Of a stretch of 64,000 nt of DNA, positions 26,391 through 36,837 are shown piece by piece. Below the pieces are notes generated by a model that saw only the letters and a list, made by a program, of their open reading frames with translations, was not told where the DNA came from and searched no databases. Position numbers and translations under genes: made by a program. The DNA is from Rhodocyclaceae bacterium (lineage in GTDB: Bacteria; Pseudomonadota; Gammaproteobacteria; Burkholderiales; Rhodocyclaceae). The number at the start of each line of letters is the position of its first letter. Within the stretch, counting starts at the first letter, position 1. Location of the stretch: the NCBI GenBank assembly GCA_016718525.1, contig JADKDD010000001.1, positions 1,674,001-1,738,000 of the forward strand, read 5' to 3'.

Positions 26391-26819
26391 TCAGGCCGGA
26401 AAGAAAAAGACGGCGAGTATCCCGAGTCCACCATACATGCCGATCTCCAGGGTCTCGATGAATGGCTGTCTGCCCTCCAGCGCACCACGCACATGCACCA
26501 GTACCATCATCAAGGAAACCATAATCAAGACCTGGAAGGTAAACGCCAAACCGATTCCAGTCAGTGCAGCGCGCAACATCAATGCTTCGACAATCAGTAC
26601 AAATGCGCCCAGGCAACGTCCGAAATAACGCGCCAAATTGCGCCCGTCTTGATCGCCCGGCTGGCGCCACTGGAACCAGCGCGACCATGTCAGGGGGGCA
26701 AAGAACAAGGGTAGCGCAAATATCACAGTTGTCAGCGGCATCACCACCCACAGAAACATCTGGCTGTATTCGCCCCACATGCCGATGCAAGAAACCAGGC
26801 GTGGCCAAATCTCACTCAT
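26391..26819 (-). CDS. Small integral membrane protein of unknown function
   Basis: The 142-aa protein has four predicted membrane segments (about residues 20-40, 63-85, 88-108 and 124-141). No family is recognised. Its start overlaps the SDR stop by 4 nt and 15 nt separate it from the next gene, so it is a genuine member of the five-gene operon. Context suggests a partner of the lipophilic-substrate enzymes, but nothing in the sequence proves a role. Confidence 0.7.
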   Translation of the reverse strand: MSEIWPRLVSCIGMWGEYSQMFLWVVMPLTTVIFALPLFFAPLTWSRWFQWRQPGDQDGRNLARYFGRCLGAFVLIVEALMLRAALTGIGLAFTFQVLIMVSLMMVLVHVRGALEGRQPFIETLEIGMYGGLGILAVFFFPA

Positions 26820-27655
26820 GATTTCAGCTTGTCCAAGCCAAACATCTGGCTCAACTTGGCATCAAACGTTTTGGTTGGGAGCAGGCTTTTCATCAGCGGC
26901 AGACGCGTACTGTTTTTACCGCCGCGAACGATGATTGGCGGTGCATCGCTCAGCAGCGCATCCACCACCGGCCCGACAAATTCGGCTGCCGGCGTTGCCC
27001 CACGCTGACCCGCCTGAGCACGGGCATGTACGCTTTTCTCGACCGACTTGTACAGTGAACCTTCCGGCAGGCGCAGTGCCTCCTCGGCGTGATTGCCAAA
27101 GCTCGACAGAACCCCACCCGGTTGTATCGTCACCACGCGGATACCGAACGGTGCCAACTCCATACGCAGCGCATCCGACAAAGCGTGTATTGCCGCTTTG
27201 CTGGAACAATAAGCTCCGGCAAACGGTGTGGTGAACAGCCCGACAATGCTGCCAACATTGGCCAACACTGCCCCACCACTTTTGGCCACCGCTGCGCGCA
27301 AAAGCGGCAGCGCTGCACGACTCACTGCCACCGGCGCAATAACATTGGTCTCGTATTGGCGACGCAAATCGTCGCGGGTCAAATCAATCACCGCGCCGAC
27401 TTGCGAAAAGCCCGCGTTGTTAACCAACAAATCGATCCGTCCCTGCTCGCTCTCGACCACCCTGATCGCCGCCGCGATGCTGGCATCGTCATTCACATCC
27501 AAAGCCAGTGTCCGCATGCCCGCGGCAGCCAGGGGCGCCAGGGTTTCGATCTTACGCGCCGTGGCATATACGACATGCCCGCGCTGATGAAACTCCTGCG
27601 CCATTGCCGCACCAATACCGCTTGAACAGCCTGTAATCAGGACGCACTTTGACAT
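26816..27655 (-). CDS. SDR family oxidoreductase
   Basis: The 279-aa classical short-chain dehydrogenase has the cofactor glycine motif TGCSSGIGAAMA at the N-terminus, NNAG (in LVNNAGFSQVG) and the catalytic Ser/Tyr-x3-Lys (YCSSKAA near residue 155). It is close to retinol/steroid dehydrogenase-like SDRs that oxidise alcohols or reduce ketones with NAD(P)H. It is the first gene of the operon running down to 23597, which implies that the pathway includes an alcohol-ketone step. Confidence 0.9.
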   Translation of the reverse strand: MSKCVLITGCSSGIGAAMAQEFHQRGHVVYATARKIETLAPLAAAGMRTLALDVNDDASIAAAIRVVESEQGRIDLLVNNAGFSQVGAVIDLTRDDLRRQYETNVIAPVAVSRAALPLLRAAVAKSGGAVLANVGSIVGLFTTPFAGAYCSSKAAIHALSDALRMELAPFGIRVVTIQPGGVLSSFGNHAEEALRLPEGSLYKSVEKSVHARAQAGQRGATPAAEFVGPVVDALLSDAPPIIVRGGKNSTRLPLMKSLLPTKTFDAKLSQMFGLDKLKS

Positions 27656-27818
27656 GGTACTTTCTCCTCCAAATGCCCGGTCAATTTAAGCCGGGCAGCA
27701 TTGTCAACAATCGACCAAGATAGCACGCACCGGGCTATGTCATGTACGCAACGGCACCAGTGAAGCCAATTGAAGCGACACCTGTGTATTGCCTCCAGCA
27801 ACGCCAGGAGAAATGCGA
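27656..27818. other. Upstream region of the five-gene operon
   Basis: This is the part of the 341-bp gap nearest the SDR gene. It holds a hairpin TGCCCGG...CCGGGCA (27674-27697) and a purine-rich ribosome site GGAGGAGAAAG before the SDR start. No promoter or regulator box could be named. Confidence 0.3.
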
Positions 27819-27977
27819 CTACTGCCTCACCAACTTTAACCGCACGTCGATAGTCGGCCTCCTCTTAAACAACGACTCAAGGCGATGCGGCGTTAGGTGA
27901 CTGAGGAAGCGTTCGGACTCGTCGTTTAGGCGAAGCAGGTCGGGAAATCCCACTGTGGTTGCAATGCGAACGTCCAT
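27819..27977 (-). CDS. Possible 52-aa protein of unknown function
   Basis: An ATG at 27977 follows a good Shine-Dalgarno (GGGAAG, 5 nt spacing) and gives MDVRIATTVGFPDLL..., a charged soluble peptide ending RLKLVRQ. No family is recognised. It may be a real small gene or a fragment of a lost gene. It fills part of a 341-bp stretch otherwise without genes. Confidence 0.25.
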   Translation of the reverse strand: MDVRIATTVGFPDLLRLNDESERFLSHLTPHRLESLFKRRPTIDVRLKLVRQ

Positions 27978-27996
27978 TTGGCTTCCCGACAATCGA

Positions 27997-28767
27997 CTAG
28001 GGCTTTTCGTCAAACGCGTACCCCAGTTCAACCACCCCGCGCCGTAGAACCTCCATCGCCACTGGCACAACTTCCGGTGCGCCACGCACGCCTAGCTCAA
28101 CGTGGCGCATCACTGTCTCTGAACCGAGAAAGGGCAGGCTGAACGTTTTGACTTGGGGGTAGTCGATTTCAAGTTGTCGCATCATCGGAATCATCGCGCC
28201 TTCGACACCTTTCCAGACGAGAATGGCAGCTTCAGCAGTGATATTCACGTTGAACAAATGCTGATAGTGCGTGTCAAGCACCCACTCAACCATTGGCCAA
28301 GCCATTTGCGGGAAGCCGGGAACAAAATAATGTTGGCCGACAGAGAAACCAGCGATGCGGTTGTAGGGATTGGGAACCAGATTACTGCCGACCGGAAAGT
28401 TGCCCATTTCAAGAATTTGCGGCGTCGGTTTGTAGTTCATCTCGATGCAGCGTGCTTCAATTTCGGCGACCGCTGCCTGGTGATATTCGAGTTCAACGCC
28501 CATCGCGGCGGCCGCTGCTTGGCGGGTGTGATCGTCCGGGGTATTGCCGATGCCACCGAAGCTGAAAACAATGTCGTTAGTGGCGAGACTTCGGCGCAGG
28601 GTCTCAGTGAGGCGCTCGCGGTCATCACCGATATGTATCGCCCAATCCAGCACAAGGCCACGGGCTTTAAGAAGTTCAATCAGCTCCGGGAAGTGTTTAT
28701 CCTCACGTTTGCCACGCGTAATTTCATCGCCAATGATGATGGCCCCGATACCTGCGCTAGTACTCAT
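27997..28767 (-). CDS. Molybdopterin-binding (MoCF/CinA-like) domain protein
   Basis: The 256-aa product has the MoCF_biosynth fold of the CinA N-terminal type: an IGDEITRGKREDKHF opening, DIVFSFGGIGNTPDDHTRQA (the GGIG...DD block) and PVGSNLVPNPYN. The C-terminal nicotinamide-nucleotide amidase domain of full CinA is absent. These stand-alone proteins may be FAD/nucleotide pyrophosphatases, but the reaction is not established. Its start overlaps the stop of the EI24 gene by 4 nt, so it is the last gene of the crcB-hrpA-EI24-MoCF run. Confidence 0.85.
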   Translation of the reverse strand: MSTSAGIGAIIIGDEITRGKREDKHFPELIELLKARGLVLDWAIHIGDDRERLTETLRRSLATNDIVFSFGGIGNTPDDHTRQAAAAAMGVELEYHQAAVAEIEARCIEMNYKPTPQILEMGNFPVGSNLVPNPYNRIAGFSVGQHYFVPGFPQMAWPMVEWVLDTHYQHLFNVNITAEAAILVWKGVEGAMIPMMRQLEIDYPQVKTFSLPFLGSETVMRHVELGVRGAPEVVPVAMEVLRRGVVELGYAFDEKP

Positions 28768-29477
28768 AACTGAACTCCTTGTTGTTGGCGCAGGCGGCGC
28801 AGTGCCGCCAAACCCAGATGCACAAAAATCAGCGCCGTTAACACTGGCGCGACCAACTGAATCACGGGCACGTAGGCTACGGCTGCGCCGGTGGCTCCGG
28901 CAGCGTAAAACGGAGCGCGTTGCGTCAGAACAAGTTGCTGAAGTTCGGCTTCGGTCGCATGTTCAGCCAGCACATCAAAGCGGAATGTACGCTGGTTCAG
29001 CCACATCGTTCCCAGAAATGGCAGAACCAAAACTACGCCGGGGATGATCAGCAGCGGCAGAGCGCACAGACCGATAATCAGAAAGATCCCGCCGGCGACC
29101 AGTGTGTTACTCAAACTCCGCCAAAAAACGTTTTCACCATGGCGCACTAAATCGGGATAGTCGTGCTGGGAAATCTGATTCACCATCAGGGGCAAGGCCA
29201 CAACCGCAACCAACAGGATGGTCGTCAAATAGATCAGCATGACCAGCAATACGATCAGCAAGAAACCGCCAGCCCACTGCGATATCCATTCCCAGCCAGA
29301 CCATGGCAGCGTCGGGATCAGATAGTCCATCAATTGCATCCCGTAAGGCCAAAGAAGCACGCCGCCAATCGCCCACAACATCACAGACAGGAGTGGCGGC
29401 CACAGCACATGCCACAACATGCCGGGGCGAATAATATCGCGCATGGCCAGGGTAATCGCGGGCAAAACGGTGATCAT
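28764..29477 (-). CDS. EI24/CysZ-like membrane protein
   Basis: The 237-aa integral membrane protein has at least four long hydrophobic segments and resembles the EI24 domain family, whose best known member CysZ transports sulfate. The start at 29477 (MITVLPAITLAMRD) overlaps the hrpA stop by 4 nt (ATGA). Whether it carries sulfate cannot be said; no cysteine-biosynthesis genes are nearby. Confidence 0.85.
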   Translation of the reverse strand: MITVLPAITLAMRDIIRPGMLWHVLWPPLLSVMLWAIGGVLLWPYGMQLMDYLIPTLPWSGWEWISQWAGGFLLIVLLVMLIYLTTILLVAVVALPLMVNQISQHDYPDLVRHGENVFWRSLSNTLVAGGIFLIIGLCALPLLIIPGVVLVLPFLGTMWLNQRTFRFDVLAEHATEAELQQLVLTQRAPFYAAGATGAAVAYVPVIQLVAPVLTALIFVHLGLAALRRLRQQQGVQL

Positions 29478-31972
29478 CGGCGGTGCCTTCCTTCCCACAT
29501 TTTTTGTAGACGCTTCACCGATACTGGCGAAGGTGTTTTGAGTTCCTGAGCGAATAGTGCCACACGCAGCTCTTCAAGCAACCAGCGAAACTCCTCCAGA
29601 AACGGGTCGGCCAATAATCCTGTCTGACCGGCCTGACGTAGCGCATTACGTTCCCGCTCCCATGGGCGGCCCAAGCTTTGCCATTCGGCGAGCAAACGCC
29701 TTTCGCGCGCATCGTCGCTGCGAGCCTTGTCCAGACGCAATTGGGCAGCCTTCAGGTAGCGTGGATAGTGCTGCAAGCGTTCAAATGGTGTGGCACTGAT
29801 GAAGGGTTTCTGCATCAACACTGCGACTTGTGCATTGATGTCGGCGCAGGTCAATGGAAAGCCCTTGTGCATCGCCTGCAATTTTTTCTGCAGGCTACTG
29901 TATTCAGTCAAGATGACGCCCACCAGACGCAAGATTTCCTGCGCGACCAGCAAGATGCGACCCCGTGCTGCCTCGGTCCGTGCTACGAACGCTGCGGAAT
30001 CGGCCGGCAACGGATCCATCAGACAACTCCGCTCCAGTGCCTGTTGGACAAGTTGTTCTTTGAGTTCCTTTTCCGTGCCCAACGTCATGAACTGCATTGC
30101 CAAATCGCGCATGCCGGGAAGTTTTTCGATCGCTTTAACCTGTGCCGCAAGTTGCAGTGCAAACAAACGCATCAGGCCTTGACGATGCACTTGCTGCGCC
30201 TTTTCTTCGGTGTCGAATGCGGCGAGCCGGACCGACTCGCCTTCATCTACCAATGCCGGAAATCCGACCATCGGCGCAGCACCGTTGGCTTTAATTTCCA
30301 TCAACTCGGGCAGCGTGCCGAAGGCCCATGAGGTGTGGCTTGCGGATGGAACCGCTGACGGCGTGCTACCAGCGCCAACTGGCGAATCAGGAACGGCGCT
30401 TGCATACGCCTGCTCAACCCGCTCACGATATTGGGCGCGCAATTCTGCAAGATTGCGTGAAAAGGCCAGCGTTCCGCCATGCTCATCGGTGAGACGAAAA
30501 TTCATCGCCAGGTGCGGCCGCAGTTCGCCGGGACGGAAGGCATCTAGCGGTAGTTTCATCGCCAATTTCTCTTCGACGGCACGAATCACGGCTCGGGTCA
30601 GCGACTCCTCAACGTCGTTATCGCCATCACAAAAGTCACTCACGAAACCATCCAAGGGTTGCAAGCGGTGGCGGTAGCGTTGCGGCAGGGTTTTGATCAG
30701 CGCCAGCACTTTTTCTTTGAGCAGACCAGGCACCAGCCATTCGCAGCGATTCGCCGGAATCTGGTTTAGCGCAGTAAGCGGCAGCGTCATCGTCACGCCG
30801 TCGTCAGATGCGCTGGGATCGTGGTGATAACGCAACTTGAACGGCTGACCACGATGCAGAAAAAACGGCGGGAAGGCATCGGTCGTGATACCCGCTGCCT
30901 CATGCCGCATCAGCTGCTCCTTTTCCAGGCAGAGTAGTTTCGGATTATCAACTTCCGCGTCCCGTCGCCATTTGTCGAAAGCAGCCAGCGTAAAAATTCC
31001 CTCGGGAATCTTGGAATCGTAAAAGGCGTGAATCAATTCGTCGTCAACCAGCACGTCGGGGCGCCGTGATTTATGCTCCAGCACCTCAATCTCTTTCATC
31101 AGCTTGGCGTTGTGCTGAAAGAAGCGCCACTTCTTGACCCAGTCTTCGCCTACTTCACCTTCGACCAATGCCGAGCGAATCAAAATTTCGCGAGACAATT
31201 TGGGGTCGGTCGGCCCATAGTGCACACGTCGCTTGGCGTGAATCATCAAGCCGTGCAGCGTGACCCGCTCCCACGCGACAACCTGCCCCGGACCTTTCTC
31301 CCAATGCGGCTCATAAACGTGCCGGCGCAGCAAATGCGCTCCCACCTGCTCCAGCCATTCCGGTTCGATCTTCGCCACACATCGCGCGAACAAGCGAGAT
31401 GTTTCCATCAGTTCGGCGGCCACAATCCAGCGCCCGGCCTTCTTCACCAAGGTCGATCCCGGGTGAATATAGAACTTGATTCCGCGCGCGCCGAGGTAGT
31501 GTCCCTCCTCCTCGGCCTTTAACCCGATATGGCCCAGAAGACCGGTGAGGAGCGCTTTGTGAATCGCGTCATAGCTGCCCGGAATCAGATTTTCCTTCCA
31601 CCCATGCTCGGTGCACAACACATGTAATTGGGCATGCACATCTCGCCATTCGCGCATGCGCATCCACGACAGAAAATTGGTCCGGCACCACTGTCGTTGC
31701 TTGTTGCTCGACTCGTGTTTCCAGATTTCATCAGCTGTATGCCACAGCTTGAGATAAAACAGGAACTCGGACTTTTCATCCTTCCACTTGGCGTGCGCCT
31801 GATCCGCCGATCCTGCCTGTTCTTGCGGTCGGTCGCGCGGGTCTTGCACCGACAAAGCAGCGGCAATGATCAGCATTTCCTTCAGACACGAATACTCTCG
31901 CGCCGCCAAAATCATGCGGCCAATTTTCGGGTCGAGCGGCAGCTTGGCCAACTCAACGCCGACCTTGGTCAA
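29474..31972 (-). CDS. hrpA: ATP-dependent helicase HrpA, C-terminal part (separated by a frameshift)
   Basis: The 832-aa segment corresponds to the HrpA region from LTKVGVELAKLPLDPKIGRMI onward: HA2/ratchet region, OB-fold and the HrpA-specific long C-terminal domain. It is in a different frame from the N-terminal part. A TTG at 31972 overlaps the stop of the upstream fragment by 4 nt, so reinitiation is conceivable. It contains one dispersed repeat copy (30357-30382), read as SPVGAGSTPSAV. HrpA is a non-essential RNA helicase that rescues stalled ribosomes, so loss would be tolerated. Confidence 0.85.
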   Translation of the reverse strand: MTKVGVELAKLPLDPKIGRMILAAREYSCLKEMLIIAAALSVQDPRDRPQEQAGSADQAHAKWKDEKSEFLFYLKLWHTADEIWKHESSNKQRQWCRTNFLSWMRMREWRDVHAQLHVLCTEHGWKENLIPGSYDAIHKALLTGLLGHIGLKAEEEGHYLGARGIKFYIHPGSTLVKKAGRWIVAAELMETSRLFARCVAKIEPEWLEQVGAHLLRRHVYEPHWEKGPGQVVAWERVTLHGLMIHAKRRVHYGPTDPKLSREILIRSALVEGEVGEDWVKKWRFFQHNAKLMKEIEVLEHKSRRPDVLVDDELIHAFYDSKIPEGIFTLAAFDKWRRDAEVDNPKLLCLEKEQLMRHEAAGITTDAFPPFFLHRGQPFKLRYHHDPSASDDGVTMTLPLTALNQIPANRCEWLVPGLLKEKVLALIKTLPQRYRHRLQPLDGFVSDFCDGDNDVEESLTRAVIRAVEEKLAMKLPLDAFRPGELRPHLAMNFRLTDEHGGTLAFSRNLAELRAQYRERVEQAYASAVPDSPVGAGSTPSAVPSASHTSWAFGTLPELMEIKANGAAPMVGFPALVDEGESVRLAAFDTEEKAQQVHRQGLMRLFALQLAAQVKAIEKLPGMRDLAMQFMTLGTEKELKEQLVQQALERSCLMDPLPADSAAFVARTEAARGRILLVAQEILRLVGVILTEYSSLQKKLQAMHKGFPLTCADINAQVAVLMQKPFISATPFERLQHYPRYLKAAQLRLDKARSDDARERRLLAEWQSLGRPWERERNALRQAGQTGLLADPFLEEFRWLLEELRVALFAQELKTPSPVSVKRLQKMWEGRHRR
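30357..30382 (-). repeat. Dispersed short repeat, copy 5 (inside hrpA)
   Basis: On the minus strand it reads CCAGTTGGCGCTGG followed by TAGCACGCCGTC. It is in frame and encodes PVGAGSTPS in a variable part of HrpA just before SWAFGTLPE. Confidence 0.7.
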
Positions 31973-33312
31973 CGCTTTGCTTTCACGTCCCGCGCCAGCG
32001 GCATTTCAGTCGCCTCCCCCGCCCGGCGGGGGAGGTCGGGAGGGGGTGTTGTCAAAGCCCCTAGCTCCGTAAGGAGCGTATAGCCGTCCGTAATCATTCG
32101 TGGCGGCGGCGCTTCAAGAAAAGGGAAATCCTCTACATCGCCCAAATGGAGGGATTTCATCCGCAAGATCACACCCGCGAGACTGGAGCGCAATATTTCC
32201 GGCTCGGTGTAGGCATCGCGTTTATTGAAATCGTCTTCCTCGTAAAGCCGGAAGCAGACGCCCGCCGACACACGCCCACAGCGCCCCGCGCGCTGGCTGG
32301 CAGCCGCGCGCGAGATCGGTTCGACTTGCAGTTGCTCGATCTTGTTGCGATGCGAATAACGCTTGACCCGCGCCAGTCCGGAATCGATTACATAGCGAAT
32401 TCCGGGAACCGTGAGTGAAGTCTCGGCAACGTTGGTCGCCAGCACCACGCGCCGCCCTTGATGTCCGGTGAACACGCGCGCTTGCTCGGCTGCCGATTGG
32501 CGTGCAAAGAGCGACAACACTTCCAAGCCCGCTGCGTTCTTGCCGAAAGCATGTTTACGCAAGGCGTCCGCCGCTTCACGAATTTCGCGCTCGCCAGGCA
32601 GAAACACCAGCACGTCGCCCGGCCCTTCGCGATGCGCCTCGCTGACGGCGTCGACGATCGCATCGTTCAGGTCGCCATCCTTTTGCTCCTGCCATGGCCG
32701 GTAGCGCGTCTGTATCGGATACAGGCGCCCGGACACTTCGATCACCGGTGCATTGTTAAAATGTTTCGAGAAGCGTTCAGCATCAAGCGTCGCCGAGGTG
32801 ACGATGATTTTCAGGTCGCGTCGCTTGGCGCAGAGTTGTTTCAAATAGCCGAGCAGAAAATCAATGTTCAAACTGCGCTCATGGGCCTCGTCAATCAGGA
32901 TCGTGTCGTACTGTCGCAGCAAAGGGTCGGTTTGCGTTTCGGCAAGCAAAATGCCGTCGGTCATCAGCTTGATGTAGGTCTCATTGGAGACGCGATCCGT
33001 GAAACGAATCTTGAAGCCGACGTAGCGACCAAGCTCGGACTTGAGTTCCTGCGCAATACGCGTCGCAGTGGCGCGCGCGGCAATGCGGCGCGGCTGGGTA
33101 TGGCCGATCAGGCCATGCAGACCACGGCCAAGTTCCAGGCAAATCTTCGGCAGTTGGGTGGTTTTTCCGGAACCGGTTTCGCCGCAAATCACTACGACCT
33201 GGTTCTTGTCGATGGCTTTGGCAATCTCCGCACGGCGCAAATTGATTGGCAGCGTATCGTCATAGATCAAATCAGGCCGCGCCGCGCAGCGAGCCTGCGG
33301 ATCAAACTTCAT
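31969..33312 (-). CDS. hrpA: ATP-dependent helicase HrpA, N-terminal part (frame ends in an inserted palindromic element)
   Basis: The 447-aa segment carries the DEAH-box helicase core: Walker A GETGSGKTTQ, DEAH (IDEAHERS), SAT (VTSATLDAE), TSLTVPGIRYVIDSG and QRAGRCGR motifs. After LLTELGAL the normal HrpA sequence is broken by an extra stretch (TTPPPDLPRRAGEATEMPLA...) that ends in a stop. The normal sequence resumes in another frame. The full 29474-33312 span is 3839 nt, not a multiple of three. The extra stretch contains a GC-rich palindrome at 32013-32035. It is therefore a split gene or pseudogene unless recoding or a sequencing error explains it. Confidence 0.88.
   Translation of the reverse strand: MKFDPQARCAARPDLIYDDTLPINLRRAEIAKAIDKNQVVVICGETGSGKTTQLPKICLELGRGLHGLIGHTQPRRIAARATATRIAQELKSELGRYVGFKIRFTDRVSNETYIKLMTDGILLAETQTDPLLRQYDTILIDEAHERSLNIDFLLGYLKQLCAKRRDLKIIVTSATLDAERFSKHFNNAPVIEVSGRLYPIQTRYRPWQEQKDGDLNDAIVDAVSEAHREGPGDVLVFLPGEREIREAADALRKHAFGKNAAGLEVLSLFARQSAAEQARVFTGHQGRRVVLATNVAETSLTVPGIRYVIDSGLARVKRYSHRNKIEQLQVEPISRAAASQRAGRCGRVSAGVCFRLYEEDDFNKRDAYTEPEILRSSLAGVILRMKSLHLGDVEDFPFLEAPPPRMITDGYTLLTELGALTTPPPDLPRRAGEATEMPLARDVKAKR
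31979..32052. repeat. GC-rich palindromic insertion in hrpA
   Basis: The centre is CCTCCCCCGCC (32013-32023) and GGCGGGGGAGG (32025-32035), an 11-bp perfect inverted repeat about one base, flanked by G/C-rich tails. The conserved HrpA sequence has nothing here. Boundaries are approximate, set by where protein similarity stops and resumes. Confidence 0.7.
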
Positions 33313-33692
33313 TGGGTCAGCTTTTGGATGCTGAGTATCCCGAGCACCGTCATCAACAAGGAACCAAATAAATGTAGCGAAATCGTGGCGACTGCCCAGC
33401 CGTATTCGGCGCGCTGAATCAGCGCCACCACTTCCGCCGAGAAACTGGAAAACGTGGTCAGACCGCCAAGGAAACCCGTGATGATGAACAGGCGCATCTC
33501 CGGCGATACGTCGACTTGAGCGTGGAAGACAGCGACGGCAACACCGATCAGGTAAGCGCCCAGTAAATTGGCGACAAGCGTTCCCATCGGTATTATTCCG
33601 GCGAGCGGATTAAGCCAGAGACCAAACCCCCAACGCAACCAAGCGCCAAGGGCAGCACCAACTCCGACGGCGACAAAGGACATGGCATTCAT
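33309..33692 (-). CDS. crcB: Fluoride exporter CrcB/FluC
   Basis: This 127-aa membrane protein of the FluC family forms dimeric fluoride channels in the inner membrane. It has four hydrophobic segments, the N-terminal VGAALGAWLRW block, GTLVANLLGAYLIG with the conserved Asn, and GFLGGLTTFSSFS, the phenylalanine and central-sodium-site signature. Its stop overlaps the hrpA start by 4 nt. No fluoride riboswitch can sit directly upstream because the DUF1857 gene abuts it. Confidence 0.95.
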   Translation of the reverse strand: MNAMSFVAVGVGAALGAWLRWGFGLWLNPLAGIIPMGTLVANLLGAYLIGVAVAVFHAQVDVSPEMRLFIITGFLGGLTTFSSFSAEVVALIQRAEYGWAVATISLHLFGSLLMTVLGILSIQKLTQ

Positions 33693-34183
33693 TATTGGAG
33701 TTTGCTCTCGATGGCATCAATCCCGCCTGTGGCCACCAACACACGGATAACCCGGACCGTATCAATATCTGCGGCAATGTAGGCCTGACGCAGAAACTCG
33801 GCATAAGGCGCATCCTCGGCCTCGGAGCCGCGAGCGAATACGGTGTTGTAGGTGAAGCGTAAAAAGAGGCAAGTGCTTTCCGGTTCCTCAATTTGTATGG
33901 TCAGCAGCCCGCCGCCATGGGTCGGTGTGGTAGGTGTTTCAAACCTTACCCATTGATTCGGCGAGAAGCTGGCGCGATCGTCGATCGTCACCGCGCCGAA
34001 ATTCAGGCGCCGATCCACACCCGATTCGCCGCGTGACAGGATCTGGCAACCGTCGAGGCCTGGCAGAAACGGGCGTGCATCCTCTACCCGGTACATCAGA
34101 CCGGCCCACAACTGTGCCCGGGTCAGAAATTCGGCGGCAGGAACATCGGCGTCGTTGACGGCCACAAGGTGTTCAAATTGCAT
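33692..34183 (-). CDS. SRPBCC-fold protein, DUF1857 (AtaL-like)
   Basis: The 163-aa soluble protein matches the DUF1857 branch of the START/SRPBCC ligand-binding fold, with MQFEHLVAVND at the N-terminus, REQLW-like AQLWAGLMYRVEDARPFLPG and CLFLRFTYNT. Members bind lipids or polyketide intermediates; this one's ligand is unknown. Its stop shares a base with the crcB start, so the two are probably cotranscribed. It is preceded by a MITE-like element. Confidence 0.8.
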   Translation of the reverse strand: MQFEHLVAVNDADVPAAEFLTRAQLWAGLMYRVEDARPFLPGLDGCQILSRGESGVDRRLNFGAVTIDDRASFSPNQWVRFETPTTPTHGGGLLTIQIEEPESTCLFLRFTYNTVFARGSEAEDAPYAEFLRQAYIAADIDTVRVIRVLVATGGIDAIESKLQ

Positions 34184-34190
34184 GGTACGA

Positions 34191-34435
34191 ATTATCCTAG
34201 AAACCCCAGTTGGACGTGCCTGAGTGTGCGACTGGTGGGGCGACTGGCGAGACGCGAGGAGGACGCAGGCTCCACTCCTGCTATGACGAGCAACGAAGCA
34301 AGGCGTTGCGCCAGTCGTGCAATCTGGTCCGTAGCGTACTCACCCGAAAGGTGAGGGACTTTAATCGCTCGAGAGTCACTAAACATAAGGGGTTCCGGTT
34401 GGAAACAAGCGGTCAACTGCGGTTTCTAGGATTAT
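34191..34435. mobile_element. MITE-like element with terminal inverted repeats and ATTAT target duplication
   Basis: The element proper spans 34196-34430 (235 bp). The left end CCTAGAAACCCCAGTTGGAC and the reverse complement of the right end, CCTAGAAACCGCAGTTGACC, match at 17 of 20 positions. ATTAT occurs directly outside both ends (34191-34195 and 34431-34435), a 5-bp target-site duplication. Internal short palindromes are present (CGACTGGCG with CGCCAGTCG; CTCACC with GGTGAG). No transposase is encoded. It fills most of the 323-bp gap between the DUF1857 gene and glnS. Confidence 0.8.
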
Positions 34436-34506
34436 GCCTCGTGGTCGCTGTGCTTGTACCGTGCGCCGGTAGAATTGTGGTCTCGCTTCATTGATGCCAC
34501 GCCACC

Positions 34507-36345
<1,839 letters not shown>

Positions 36346-36348
36346 TCC

Positions 36349-36837
36349 ATGCTGTATCTAGACTTGTTTGCCGCGTTGCATGACTACAAAGTTCGCTATA
36401 TCCTCGTCGGCGGTCTTGCGATGAATCTGCACGGTGTCCCACGGATGACGATGGATGTGGATATCGTTCTGGCCATGGATAACGCGAACCTCGACTTGTT
36501 TATTGAGTGTGCACGAGCGATGAAGCTGTCACCTGTCGCACCAGTTGATCTTGGTGATCTCAAAGACCCAAACAAACGTCGCGACTGGTTCGAACACAAA
36601 CACATGATTGCCTTCGGCTTGCAAAACACGGTAACAAGACCACCGACCATGGTTGATGTTTTAGTCGCACCACAAATAGACATCGCAGTCGCGTTTTCGC
36701 GCGCGATCGCCACGCAGGTAGGAAACACGGTGGTGCAGCTGGCCTCAATCGAAGATATGATTCAACTCAAGACTGCGACCGGGCGCGCGCAGGATCAAAG
36801 CGATATTGAACACTTGGAGCGATTGCGTGATCAATGA
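36349..36837 (+). CDS. Nucleotidyltransferase-fold protein (AbiEii/DUF6036-like)
   Basis: The 162-aa product has the minimal nucleotidyltransferase signature VGGLAMNLHGVPRMTMDVD, that is GG-x-A ... R-x-T-x-D-x-D, with the two metal-binding aspartates at about residues 37-39. A late DMIQLKTATGRAQDQSDIEHL block is typical of these AbiEii-like proteins. It begins 3 nt after glnS and overlaps a 65-codon partner gene. Such pairs are candidate toxin-antitoxin modules or modifiers of RNA; activity is unproven. Confidence 0.8.
   Translation: MLYLDLFAALHDYKVRYILVGGLAMNLHGVPRMTMDVDIVLAMDNANLDLFIECARAMKLSPVAPVDLGDLKDPNKRRDWFEHKHMIAFGLQNTVTRPPTMVDVLVAPQIDIAVAFSRAIATQVGNTVVQLASIEDMIQLKTATGRAQDQSDIEHLERLRDQ

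Noticed and set aside
32458..33417. 319-codon open frame antisense to hrpA and crcB
   Set aside because: It lies fully over conserved helicase motifs on the other strand.
33640..33675. GAGTTGGTGCTGCC on the minus strand in crcB
   Set aside because: It is the conserved CrcB segment VGAALGAW with no extra residues.
34192..34416. 74-codon frame across the MITE-like element
   Set aside because: It follows the element and its inverted repeats and has no family match; not supported as a gene.
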